Origin: Camellia lanceoleosa
Lineage: Eukaryota > Streptophyta > Magnoliopsida > Ericales > Theaceae
Reading direction: 5' to 3'
Assembly: GCA_025200525.1 (NCBI GenBank)
Contig: CM045768.1
Span: 52,999,177 to 53,063,176 of the forward strand
DNA length: 64,000 nucleotides
A program made the position numbers and the translations under genes. Positions within the stretch are counted from its first letter, which is position 1. Each line of letters opens with the position of its first letter. The notes under the pieces are model-generated. The model saw nothing but the letters and a program-made list of their open reading frames with translations. It was not told the DNA's origin and did no database searches. Shown here in pieces: positions 21,604-33,039 of this stretch.

Positions 21604-22990
21604 TTATATTTTGCGAGTTTTATGCCCCTTTTGCTCGGCCTTCTTATTGACGTCTTCCAAAATCGAACTCCCTAGATCTCTTCCATGGTTGTTTGTACGA
21701 CCATCCTTTTGTCCGACTGCTTGAATCTTTCCCGCTGCTCTCTTGTCCTCTACTACCGGACTTGCCTTCACTGTAGCTGCGACTGCATCATCTTTGACTC
21801 GAATGTGCTCATTAATGTGTTGCATGAGTAGTTCCATGGCCAATGGTTGATTCATTGTGAGCGAAGCGAGTCTTTCAGTTTATGTCCGACTGGGAGATCG
21901 CGTTTATATTAGGTGATTGCTAGGTTTGTCAGGTAATCAAGAATCTCATTGAATGTCTCCTAATACTTGGCATTGTACGCCTTCAGTGAGTTTCTCAGTT
22001 CCATCTTGATTTCCAGAAGGTGATCGACTTCCTTGAGGGTTTTGGTGTTGGTTTTGAATCGGGTCACAAATGCCTCCGCCAGCTGCTGCAACCCCTCGAT
22101 ACTTTCCTTTGCCAACCTTTCGAACCATTTTAGGCCTAATTCACCCAAACTCAATGGGAAAATAAGGCACATCAATGCATCGTTGCGTCGGTACCCTGTC
22201 ATAACTTGTCGGAAATGGCTCACGTGCATATACAATTCGTTTTTTCTTCATAGAGCGTGAACTTTGGCTGATGGAAATTGGTGGGGAACGGTGTGTTAAT
22301 CTTTATGGAAAAAGGGGCGGGGCACAGCCTTGCCAATTCCCTATCTGGTGATGGAGACATTACAACCTCTTCACTAATACGCTCCTTAGGGGCCAAACAT
22401 TGCAGCACTAGCACCCTCTGTGTTTCCTGCCAGCATACTCGCTTCTCCAGTATGTCCCTTAAATCTCCCGATTGATTAGAGTAAGAGTACTTCAATGTCC
22501 TCGACGGACGCGAGGGTTTGTAGCTACCATCTGGGGTGCAAAACACCTTCGCCGGTGCGACGGAGTCATTGGGTCTGAAACTTCTGGCGATGGAAAGCGA
22601 ATAAGTCAGCCGCTTACTGCGACTGCCCGAATGGTAGGACTAAGCGCGCTTACTATGGTTCTCTACTCTAGCAATGCCCTTTTCCTTCAGCTGGCGCTTT
22701 ATAGCCTCCATCTCTATTGTCATTCTCCTGATCATGGCATCTTGGTCTCTCAACTTGCTTTCCAGGTGCTGAGTGTGCGACCCTCGCTATCAGCAGCGTC
22801 CTTCTGGTCTCAGAGAGCGCTTTGAACTCCTTGCGTGTTTGTCTCATGCGTCTCTGGAGGGTCCTCGCATGGAGGTCTCCAAGCCAATCATAGTTGGAAC
22901 GGAGGGTAGGTCGTCTCGCTGCCGAACAGACTTTGGAGTGATGCTGTTAATAGCGGATAGCAAGGTTTCGTCGTTGTTCACCATTAAAGT
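21604..22990 (-). pseudogene. gag remnant of element A
   Basis: Minus-strand pieces resemble a retrotransposon gag. The clearest, 21960-22235, carries the Retrotrans_gag signature (DALMCLIFPLSLGELGLKWF, then AFVTRFKT). An N-terminal piece starts near 22983 (MVNNDETLLSAINSI), and a C-terminal basic/charged piece lies at 21604-21855. The pieces are in different frames, so the gene is not intact. Similarity to the gag regions of Gypsy B and C supports a Gypsy origin. Confidence 0.7.
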
Positions 22991-23050
22991 TGAACAGAAA
23001 AGCTTGGAGGACAAGGTTTTGTTTGTCGGATTCCCATAGACGATGCAAAT

Positions 23051-23892
23051 TGTACAGGGAGGAAATATTCGTTGTTTTCCGTACTCCTTAGATCTAAGCT
23101 CTATATAGCTCCGAATAGAGTCGTTCAACCTGAGAACAAAACGACGGTGAGCTACTCGGCGGATATGCGGCCGGAAAACCCCTCCGATGATCAAGTGAGC
23201 ACACTTTAGAAAGAAAAGGAATGTATATATATATAGAGTTGATAGAATTCGCTTAGCCTTTCTGAGTGTAAGGTGGCGTGCCTTATCTAGGCTGCTGCCC
23301 CGCCTCCCAAGGTTGTGCGCACACTACTTCTGTCGTTCTCTTCTGGACGAGCAGCCGTACTGCTCTCTCTATTCCTTACATGTGTACGTTTCAATATCGC
23401 CAAACAACATTGGCCAAACCGCCAAATGGTATTGATGTGCACCTTTAGTAGATTCCTCTCATTACATTTCGATTGGGCCACCTGGTTAGTCCTGCTGAGT
23501 TATATACAGCCCGGTCTTACTTAACTCTCCAGCCCTAACCCTTAGGGCCGAGCTAACTTGCCGGTCTATTTCTGAAACGTTTAACCAACTCGGCACGCCA
23601 CACTCGCTCTGTTGAGTTCTATCTCTTCATCAAGGTAAATTCTACCTGACCTCAGTGCATAACAGGTGCATTTAGTCAGGTTGAAAGCATCGTCGCTTTG
23701 CCTAGCTTGGCTCATGATCTAAGCCTAACAACTAGCCTGATCTAATTTCTGGATCTCGAACTAGCTTAACTGCATGATCCAAAACCTCGGTCCAAACCGC
23801 CATCAGTTATGCTAGCTCAGTCGTGCAACCCGATGACATGGCCTAAACCCAAACTAGATCGGCCCATTTACTCGATGTAAACCTCTCTCTCA
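23051..23892 (-). repeat. 5-prime LTR of element A
   Basis: 842 bp, TG...CA ends (TGTACAGGGA to CTCTCTCTCA), next to GACAT at 23893. Uninterrupted partner of the LTR at 17559-18919. Confidence 0.85.
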
Positions 23893-24130
23893 GACATGAA
23901 GCATCCATGCTGCCACAAATTTGCCTAATTCGTTGCGAATTACCACGCCAAGTCCACCACCATCCTTCTATGAACCCAGACCACCATCGAAATTGACACA
24001 CATTCCTTGGCGAACACCAACTCTAAGTTTTACCCATTGGTCTTCAAATTGCATCTACACCATTCCCAGTGATGTAAAGAATTTCCTGAAGATAGCTATG
24101 CGCTTCGGTGATTGCAACAAAATAGTCCAC
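23893..24130 (-). pseudogene. RNase H-like domain, N-terminal part (split gene)
   Basis: The minus strand reads GMCVNFDGGLGS, a stop, then GGGLGVVIRNELGKFVAAWM. This matches the first strand (with the catalytic Asp of NFDG) and the GGxGxVIRN-xxG-xFxAA block of RVT_3-type RNase H domains. The reading continues into 17558-17400 across element A. The internal TAG shows it was already decayed, or decayed later. It may be a LINE remnant or an RNase H-like host gene. Confidence 0.7.
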
Positions 24131-24358
24131 ATTCATAGGGCCATATGTTTTTTGGTCAAAATTTTGGTATTTTTTTAAAAGTAATAATGACATGTTTAAT
24201 GAAATTGTTTGGTGATAAGGTTAAATTATTATTATCTTATTTATTTATTTTTTTCCAATTGTACCTCCACTATCGGACCATTATAAAAAAAAGTCATCGA
24301 CACTAGAAAGTTTGCAAGAAAATTTGCTGGCAACAATAGTGGTGATAGTGATTAAATG

Positions 24359-24974
24359 TGTTGGACCATTTTAATATCTTTTATTTATTTATTTATTTTT
24401 TGGGACTTTTTTGGTCTTGTTCATGAATCTTATTTTGTCTTGTTCTTGAATCTCATTTTATTTGGTGAATAGAGATTCATTGTTTTTTGGTGACCTTTTG
24501 TCTTGTTCATGAATGGAGATTAATTGGAAGTTCATGGACTTGGTGGTAAGTTAATATTTAGAGACTCTTCCTTTTTCTCTAGTTTAATGGTCATTATTAT
24601 TTTTTGATGTAAATTGTAAGGTCTTAGTGGCCTATAAATTGTTCCTCTTATCTACTCTTTTCTACACAAACTATTTTTTAAACTTGAGAGATTACTAGCC
24701 AAAGAAATGTGTTTTTTCATGGTGGAGTTTTGGGTTCACCATCTTGTGCAGAGTTGGCCTGAACTATACGACAAGTGGTCGGACTGTTGTATCTTGGAGG
24801 GGACAAGTCATAGTTTTGTGACTGCTGCATCGGTATTTGGGTTCTTCCTACTACAGTGGGCTTGATCTCTTTAAAGAAAACGAGATATCCATGTTTCAGC
24901 CTGATCTAGTTATATCTCATTTTCTTTGTATTATTTATCAATAAAATATAATTTTTCTAGTATTTTCACTAACA
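24359..24974 (+). repeat. Copia 5-prime LTR
   Basis: About 616 bp, TG start and ...CTAACA end, followed within 20 bases by the gag start codon at 24993. Partner of 40762-41372. Confidence 0.8.
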
Positions 24975-24992
24975 ATTTTAAGGAGATCAACC

Positions 24993-26600
24993 ATGGAACA
25001 AGTACTAGAAAAAATCAATGATGGAATTAGAGATCTCAACAAGCCTTTCAAGTTTAAGGGCGTTCATTTTAAGAGGTGGAAAGGAAAAGTTTTTTTTACC
25101 TCAGTCTTTTGAAAGTTACATATGTTTTTACCAAGAAGAACCCAAACAAAATCCCAACCGAGGAGATGAATGATGAAGACTACAATGCACATGATGCAAA
25201 AATGGCTTCAGACAATATAGATGAGTATAAATGTCATTTTTATCTCTTAAATTGCCTTGCTGATTAATTTTATGATTACTATGACATCACTTACACTTTA
25301 TCTTCTATTAATTTTTGGCATACTCGCTTGTGTCATATTAACAGTAAATATGTGGGAATGATGAGTAGTTTAGGATTTATTCCTAAAGTGACAAATTTTT
25401 TTGAGAAATGTGAAGTTTGCAGTAAAGCAAAAATTACCAAGAGACCTCATAAAAGTGTTGAGAAAAATACCGACTTGTTAGAATTCTTTCATACTGATTT
25501 GTGTGAGTTTGAAAGAATTTTAACTCGAGATGGTAACCGATATTTTATCATTTTTATTGATGATTTTTCAAAATATACAAATGTATATTTATTAAAAAAT
25601 AAAAGTGATGCTTTTGAAAAATTTAAAGAATTTCTTCTTAAAGTGGAAAATCAATTCGGTAAAAAGATTAAGAGAATTAAAAGTGATAGAGGCTGGGAGT
25701 ATGAATCTCTTGGATTCAATTATTTTGTTCAGTCTTTGGAATTATTCATGAGACTACTCCACCATATTCACCTTCATCTAACGGCGTAGTTGAAAAAAAA
25801 AATAGAATGTTAATTGACTTGACGAATGCTATGCTTATTGATTCAGGTGCTCCTCAAATCTTTGGGGCGAGGCTATTTTGACATCTTGCCATGTAATAAA
25901 TAGAGTGCCACATGAAAAGACTAGAATTGCACCTTACGAGTTGTGGCGGGGGCATAAACCAAATCTAGGTTATTTGAGGGTTTGGGGTTGTTTAGCTTTT
26001 GTGAGGCTTGTAGATCCTAAACGACCTAAATTGGGTGAACGAGCTACCACTTATGCTTTTCTTGAGTATGCGTTGCATAGTACATCTTATAGATTTTTTG
26101 ATATGAAAAATAATATTATTTTTGAATCAAGTGATGCTATTTTTCATGAAAATAAATTTCCTTTCAAACCTAGAAATATTAGGGGTTAAATAATTTCTAA
26201 AAATATTTTATCCATGCCTAGCTCTTCTACTCCATCTCAAGTTTTTCAAGAACAAGAAAATTCTCAAATCCAACCAAGAAGGAGTAAACAAGCTAGAGTT
26301 GAAAAAGATTTTGACCCTGACTATTATCTTTACAATGTGAAAGAAATTCCTCTTACGGTGCAAGAAGCTTTATTATCACCTGATGTTATTTTCTAAAAAG
26401 AGGCTATAAATGATGTGATAGATTCACTACTTTCAAATAAAATATGGAAGCTAGTGGATTTACCTCCAGGTTGTTAAACTATTAAGTGTAAATGGGTCTT
26501 TCGTAAAAAAACTTAAACTGGATGAAACTATAGATAAATATAAAGCGAGGCTTGTCGCTAAAGGTTTTAAGCAATAAGTTTATCTTGATTTCTTTGATAC
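24993..26600 (+). pseudogene. Copia gag start, integrase and first part of reverse transcriptase
   Basis: The gag opens at 24993 ([17 protein letters not shown]) but soon breaks. From about 25310 the integrase zinc-binding HHCC motif is seen (HTRLCHIN ... CEVCSKAK), then the catalytic core: HTDLCEF (first Asp), FIDDFSKYTNVYL, KSDRGWEY (second Asp). The region with the catalytic Glu is frame-broken near 25780. The C-terminal block HKPNLGYLRVWGC is at about 25950. Reverse transcriptase starts near 26400 with several stops and is cut by Gypsy B after YLDFFDT at 26600. Confidence 0.82.
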
Positions 26601-27021
26601 TGTGGGGAAGGTGATTTGGAAATACTCTTTGGATCCAATGGGACGCGTGAGATCCTCAGCTGGAAGCCTGAAAAAGAATAAACACTCCGGTCGAGGGTTC
26701 CGGAATTAGCACTCCGACGGATAAGTCAGTGTGTGCTCTTTAAATTGCGTGTGTCTTAAGTTACGCGTACTAATTCTCACATACCTCTTCTTGTTTGTCG
26801 TTCTTCTATTTATATACGCTCCTGGTCTTCTAGGAAGGGCCCGCTCTTGATGTCATGTACTTATGTACTCAGCCCCCTATTATGCTGTATTCCAACTTTT
26901 AGTCGGCCTCTTACTCAACTTATTCGGCATCTAAAACGTCAGGGCGGGCCGAGTGCATACTATACATCGATAGGCAAAATATACACTACCTATCTGCGTC
27001 TGCTTTTATTTGGCTACCACA
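26601..27021 (-). repeat. 3-prime LTR of Gypsy B
   Basis: 421 bp, same length as its partner at 38499-38919. It follows the GATAC duplication and begins TGTGGGGAAGG on the plus strand. Confidence 0.9.
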
Positions 27022-27401
27022 ATTGCCCCCCGAACACCCCACTAACTCCATTTAGTCAACGTGTTTGGTTTCGATCTTGAAAAGTCAAAAATTCGGCGGT
27101 TAACCTTATTCCAAAGCGTGTCAGAACGCACACATTTTTTTTTGTCATCATTACAAGTTCCCGCCTCTTCGTACGCTTCCTCCATTTAATGTAGTTTAAA
27201 ACTTTGCCCCTTCGAATGTATACTTTGAATACTCAAGATTTTTTGGTTCGCCTTCTAGTACAACTCCTCCACCTCACGACCTCTGCAACTTTCTTCTGTC
27301 TCTCATTATTCCTTCCGCTCCCTGTAAATTCTCTTCTCTTTCACTCCCAATACCATTTTCTTGTTTACTATTAGTTTTGCATAATTCTTAGGCTAGATAC
27401 G

Positions 27402-29570
27402 ATGGCAAGAAATTTGAAAGCACTCCTTTTTGTGGATCGGATTTCCGGCTTCCGACGCCATTGTTCCATCCCCGATGACGTTCAACTATCACTCGTGGAA
27501 GACAGCACCACCGATATGCAGAGGACCGACGAGAGCACAATCATCTTTCCTTTCCTATCGATTGTTGAAGGCGGCATCCGTTTTTCCCTTCATCCGTTTT
27601 TGAGAGCCGTCTTTCGACATTGGGGTCTAATCCATTCCCAGCCTAACGTGAATTTTTTTCGCATCATAATGGGGATCATAGAGTTAAACCGTCGTCTTAG
27701 GATTAACTTAGGCATTCCTGCGATTCGACACTGTTATGTCTTAGCCAAGTCCACAGGCCGTCTAGGACGCTATTTGCTTAGGGCCAAGAACACCGATCAT
27801 CATTTAGTGACCATGCTTTCCAGCTCTGGCAAGCGTGTTGACGACGTGATGGTCGTTGTTCAAGGAAACTGGGAATTCGGCGAGGGTGAAGATCGCCTAG
27901 ATCCCGTGCCAAGGCGAAAAGGCGATCTAGGTGGTCGTATAGCTCATTCTAGTTACTTATATTTTCGCATGTGTATTCGGCTCTTCTTTCATGTACTTAC
28001 CATTTTGTTTGCGCAGGCAACGAGTTGAAGAAAGTGTTGGTTTCGGTCGACGACGCTGTACTTGTGGATATTAAAATCGCTCTGCAATTCGTTGGCCGTC
28101 CAAATCTTCAGAAGCAAGGAAGGGCGGCTTATATTCTCTTGTGCTACGCGCCGTCCTACGCAACGTTTTCGGCAACAGACCATATTCCAGTTCCAAGAGG
28201 CAAAGATTATCTTACAGCCCTCATCTTCCCCAGTTTTAAAAGTCTGAAGGAGATCGATTTAGAAGCCTTCGATTTGGAACACGCAGAAGAACAAGTAGCC
28301 GATCAGATCGTCGAGGACCCGGACCAATTGGGAACCGAGGTAGACGAAACCCTCAATTTGGCATTTGAGGAGGCTGGACTAAATTTGTCAACCCTCCATC
28401 CATGTCCGGCTGAGGGGACGTCTTTGAAGACATTTTTACAAACTTAGGAGATCTTCCCGGCGCTTATCCAGAGGATATGGCTGGGGAATCACTTTCACAA
28501 CTTGCACGGAAGAAGAACACCAAGAGGATGGGCCAAAGGAGGCGAGGTCGTCGTCCGGAAACTCCACCCGCCGATTCTTGAGTTCTGTACCATGGTCACT
28601 GAGTCTACTCCTCCGGTTGTTACTGAAGAGACGGCTCACCCTGAAACGGCCAAGGTGGAGCAGGTGGGGTAGGCCAACAAAGGTGAATAAAGGGACGAAA
28701 AGCGCCCAGCTGAGTACGAAGAGGACCAAGGCGATAAACGGCCCCAAGTTGAGGAGTCAGATTCGGTCGTTCCATTCACGATTCAACCAAGGGTCAGAAA
28801 TATGTTGATTTCCTCAGACTCCTCGGCTTTGAGGGACCCGGCTGTAGCCTTGAGCATGGCCTCCTCGATATCCCTACCGGTCGACAGAGCCGTATTTCGA
28901 GCGGAGCTAGATCTGATGCTAATTGCTTTGGCCGCTCAATCGGCCCTATCGGTATGTTACTTGTCTTATCTGCAATCTTCTGTCTTTATGCATGCACGTT
29001 TGTAAATATTTTTCTAATTATTTGTTTGTTGTTTCTTTTGTAGGCGGTGGGCATGATAGCCGGGATCGGCCGCCATCAACACGACGCCATAGAACAGATT
29101 GGCCTATTGAAAGCTGAAATTGAAAATGAACAGAACAAGGTTGTGGCGGTCTCTCAAAGGGTCGATTATGAGGCAGTGCAAGCGACGGTGGAACGCACCA
29201 GAGCCGACTCGGAGGCCGAGTGAGCTAGAAATTTCGATCGGTTAAGGCTTGCCGCCGAGGAAAGGGCAGAGGCCAGTGAGGAGGCTCTTAAGTTAGCCTA
29301 GGAGGAAATTGCCAAGCTGGAAGTCGACTTGGAGGAATCGAAGAAGGCAAAGGAAAAAGCTGACTCTGAGACTTCCAAAGCGTTCCAAGCTGGGAAAGAG
29401 GCCGCCTTGGAAAGCTACGTAGATGAAGTGTCGAAGTTTGAGAATCGGGTTCAAACACAGCTGGGTCAAAGCCCTCGCTACTGCGAATGTGACATTGACA
29501 CAGCTGATTCCATACGAGCAGGTAGACGTTGAACCGTTGGCGTCTGACCCTGAGGATGATGATCCATAGA
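27402..29570 (+). pseudogene. Antisense gene (aORF) of Gypsy B, likely spliced
   Basis: It lies between pol and the 3-prime LTR, on the strand opposite pol. Exon 1 (27402-~27930) reads FRRHCSIPDDVQLSL, an F/EGGIRFSLHPFLRAVFRHW block and NWEFGEGED. This resembles the 'putative gypsy type transposon' (Transposase_28-like) family and is homologous to the antisense gene of Gypsy C. Exon 2 likely starts at 28017 after TTTGCGCAG. A second GT-AG intron, 28951-29043, is well formed. The 3-prime part encodes a charged coiled-coil region (29100-29530). Stops (for example near 28440, 29220 and 29298) show decay. Function of these aORFs is unknown. Confidence 0.7.
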
Positions 29571-29779
29571 TTTTCATATTTTTTGGAATTTTCATGTGTA
29601 AAATGTCCGCTATTAGCGCCCAATTTATTAATGAAAATTTTCTATGCTCTCAAGTTATTGCATATATTGTTTGCTATATGAGTACATAATTGAAATAATC
29701 AACATTTAGACCAAAATGTCAAGATTACGTGAGACGGCAAACTTATTAGCCAATTAGATTAATAAACATGATTGATGAA

Positions 29780-30840
29780 TTTGAATAAAATGAATTCATG
29801 AATGTTGTGCTGATAAATCGATTCATGGAGCGGCTGGGCACTTAAGCCGACTAGATTGATGAATCTGCCTTTGCCCTAGCTGTTTCATGAACTAGAACAC
29901 CGAATAAAATGAATTCATGAATGTTGTGCTAATAAATCGATTCATGGAGCGGCTGGGGCACTTTAGCCTACTAGAGTGATGAATCTGCCCTTGGCCCAGC
30001 TGGTCCATGAACTAGAACGCCGAATAACGGAGGTTCATAGGAGGGCTGGGGCGCTTAAGCCGAATAGATTGATGAATCTGCCTTTGCCCCAGCTATTTCA
30101 TGAACTAGAACGCTGAATAAAATGAATTCATGAATGTTGTGTTGATAATCGATTCATGGAACGGCTGGGGCACTTAAGCCGACTAGATTGCTGAATCTGC
30201 CATTGCCTTAGCTGTTTCATGAACTAGAACACCGAATAAAATGAATTCATGAATGTTGTGCTGATAAATCGATTCATGGAGCGGCTGGGGCACTTTAGCC
30301 GACTAGATTGATGAATCTGCCCTTGCCCTAGCTGGTCTATGAACTAGAACGCCAAATAACGGAGGTTCATGGGAGGGCTGGGGCGCGTAAGCCAAATAGA
30401 TTGATGAATCTGCCCTTGCCTTAGCTGTTTCATGAACTAGAACACCAAATAAAATGAATTCATGAATGTTGTACTGATAAATCGATTCATGGAGCGGCTG
30501 GGGCACTTTAGCCGACTAGATTGATGAATCTGCCCTTGCCTCAGCTAATCCATGAACTAGAACGCCGAATAACGGAGGTTCATGGGAGGGCTAAGGCGCT
30601 TAAGTCGAATAGATTGATAAATCTGCCCTTGCCCCAACTGTTTCATGAACTAGAACGCTGAATAAAATGAATTCATGAATGTTGTGCTGATAAATCGATT
30701 CATGGAGCGGCTGGGACACTTTAGCCGACTAGATTGATGAATCTGCCCTTGCCCTAGCTGGTCTATGAACTAGAACACCGAATAACGGAGGTTCATGGGA
30801 TGGCTGATGCACATGTTTCAATCGGCGCCGGGCTGTTCAA
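29780..30840. repeat. Higher-order tandem array in Gypsy B (119 + 94 bp)
   Basis: Landmark TGAATTCATGAATGTTGTG recurs at about 29791, 29910, 30123, 30242, 30455 and 30668, giving steps of 119, 213, 119, 213 and 213. The array therefore alternates two related subunits (about 119 and 94 bp) sharing GATTGATGAATCTGCC and CATGAACTAGAAC, with a composite period of about 213 bp. Confidence 0.85.
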
Positions 30841-31019
30841 GTTTTAGTATTAATGAGATCACCTTGGAGGTGCTACCTCCATAGGGAATAAATGAGGCGT
30901 GTACTTCATGCATGAAAGTCCTTTTTATATACTCAGAGTCAGTATTCAGTACAGTTCGTTGAGGAAGTTTTTAAACAAGTGCGAATGTCAAATAGACTTT
31001 TATTTAACAGCAAAGGAGA

Positions 31020-31890
31020 GACGAGAACATTAGCTGAGCTGGAAGGAGATATGAATTGAAGTGGCGAACCTACGTGCACGGGAAGTAGGACTTCGAGGGA
31101 GCGGGAGAGACGCCAATCTCCTCGTCGTCAAAGTAGATCACCTAGGAGGGACAAGCAGTCACGGGGTAGATCTCTTCAACCCCGTTCTGGAAGGGAATCT
31201 GATGCGACACTGCGCCCATTGAGTTTTACGGTCTTTGTGGGGAATAGACCAATGACAGAGGTGGATTCAATCGTTTGTGATCCAAATGTGGCAGTCGAGT
31301 TCGCTCGACAGATTTTCCACCCGAAGTCTAACAGTCGATGGTAGGTCGGCAGGATTTCGAAGTGTTTCGTGAAGGCGTTCATGGGGCGGTGAGGGGGCTG
31401 TACATCACCTATGAAATCGGCATGCGTCTCCGGGCCGCTCGGCGGGATATGAAAAAAGAGATGAACGCATTCGGAATTTAGAAGCTCGTGCGGAGAAGGT
31501 CGAGCATGAACTAAGGAGAATCAAGTCTGCCGAGTCTCAATCGGCCAGCCATCCTAACCCGATTGTGGAAGAGAGGGTGACCCAGAGGCTAATAAGTCAT
31601 GCCATTGCCGATCGGGACACGGCAAGCATGTTTGCGATTGAGACTGCGAAGTCCAGGGCCTATGAAAAAGGTTTTCATGAGGGCCAAAAGGTCGGAATAG
31701 AGAAGACCAAGGAGAGACTCGCCGAGGAAGTTTGCCGATGTGAAAATCATGATCAAAGCACTTTAGGCAGCTGAGGCTCTCCGGGCAAAGGGTTAGAATT
31801 CGGCGTCGCTGGTTTACCAACGAGATGATTTCCCCTTTTCCACTTTCGAAGTTGAGAAGAGCGATGATGAGGGGGCCGCCGAATAAAAGC
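31020..31890 (+). pseudogene. Second antisense coding remnant in Gypsy B
   Basis: Short plus-strand frames suggest a decayed protein: an Arg/Ser-rich stretch (SRERERRQSPRRQSRSPRRD, ~31095-31155) and a charged, probably helical segment at 31565-31774 (AYEKGFHEGQKVGIEKTKER). They are separated by stops and frame changes. It could be a separate aORF or a displaced 3-prime part of the first one. No named domain is recognised. Confidence 0.45.
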
Positions 31891-32039
31891 AGACCTTGTA
31901 ATGCTCATATGTAGATTGAGTGCGAATTATGTATTTATTTTCTAATTTAATAAGACGCTCTGTTTCAAATGTTAGCGTATTTTAACTTGTATTAATACAC
32001 TTTGTGCGAATCAATCAATTTAAGAACTTATTTCGTTTT

Positions 32040-32280
32040 GAATGCTTGCATGTTTCAATTTACGTTTATACGGCTTGCGCAAGTTGATCAAGTTAATGAA
32101 ACGTTTCATTCTGAATGCTTGAATGTTTCAATTTACGTTTATACGGCTTGCTCCAGTTGATCAAGTTAATGAAACAATTCATTCTGAATGCTTGAATGTT
32201 TCAATTTACGTTTATACGGCTTGTGCCAGTTGATCAAGTTAATGAAACGTTTCATTCTGAATGCTTGAATGTTTCAATTG
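32040..32280. repeat. ~73-bp tandem repeats in Gypsy B
   Basis: Three to four copies of a unit with GAATGCTTGAATGTTTCAAT, TTACGTTTATACGGCTTG and GTTGATCAAGTTAATGAAAC. The copies are very similar, suggesting recent amplification. Confidence 0.85.
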
Positions 32281-32289
32281 TCGCCGCGT

Positions 32290-32945
32290 GTTGTGACAGC
32301 TCACGAGGCATTCTGAATCTGGAGTTTTTATTCGGCCCAAACGAGACCACAAAGGGCGCTCTGAATCCGGAGTCTTAGTCGGCCCAAACGTGACTTGCAC
32401 AGATGGGGCTCCGAATCTGGAGGCTTTTTGTCTTGGCCAATCGTCGCATGCACGAAGGGTGCTCTGAATCCAGAGCCTTAGTCGGCCCAAACGTGACCTG
32501 CACGGATGGGGCTCCGAATTCGGAGGCTTTTTGTCTTGGCCAATCGTGGCATGCACGAAGGGTGCTCCGAATCCGGAGTCTTAGTCGGCCCAAACGTGAC
32601 CTGCGCGGATGGAGCTTCGAATTCGGAGGCCTTTTGTCTTGGCCAATCGTGGCATGCACGAAGGGCGCTCCGAATCCGGAGTCTTAGTCAGCCCAATCGT
32701 GACCTGTACGGGTAGGGCTTCGAATTCAGAGGCTTTTTGTCTTGGCCAATTGTGGCATGCACGAAGGGCGCTCCGAATCCGGAGTCTTAGTCGGCCCAAA
32801 CATGACCTGCACGGATGGGGCTTCGAATTCGGAGGCTTTTTGTCTTAGCCAATCATGACATGCACGAAGGGCGCTCCAAATCTGGAGTCTTAGTCGGCCC
32901 AAACGCGACCTGCACAGGTGGGGCTCCGAATTCGGAGGCTTTAAT
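32290..32945. repeat. ~103-bp tandem repeats in Gypsy B
   Basis: Six copies of a unit of 103-104 bp with TTTTTGTCTTGGCCAAT, GCATGCACGAAGGG, CCGGAGTCTTAGTCGGCCCA and GACCTGCACGG. Open frames of 60-105 codons on both strands here are repeat translations, not genes. The array lies directly beyond the integrase end. Confidence 0.87.
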
Positions 32946-33039
32946 CGGAGGACTTGAACCGAGTGACACAATAAGAGAACAAAACTTTGCATTGTAACTG
33001 TGAAATCTGTACATGGCAGATCATTCAAAATAAATATTA

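Larger units (their letters stand above)
17559..23892 (-). mobile_element. Old non-autonomous LTR retrotransposon (element A)
   Basis: The LTRs are 17559-18919 (3-prime LTR; long because a hAT sits in it) and 23051-23892 (5-prime LTR). TSD GACAT lies at 17554-17558 and 23893-23897. Orientation is minus: gag remnants read on that strand, a decayed primer-binding-site region followed by CGTCTATGGGAA lies next to the right LTR, and a purine tract (AAGGGGAGAT) lies next to the left LTR. The interior has gag-like remnants and a 2-kb tandem array but no pol, so the element depended on helpers. LTR divergence is high, around 15 percent or more in the part I compared, making it the oldest LTR element here. 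Confidence 0.85.

Noticed and set aside
32239..33028. Many 60-105 codon frames on both strands
   Set aside because: All are translations of the ~103-bp tandem repeat.
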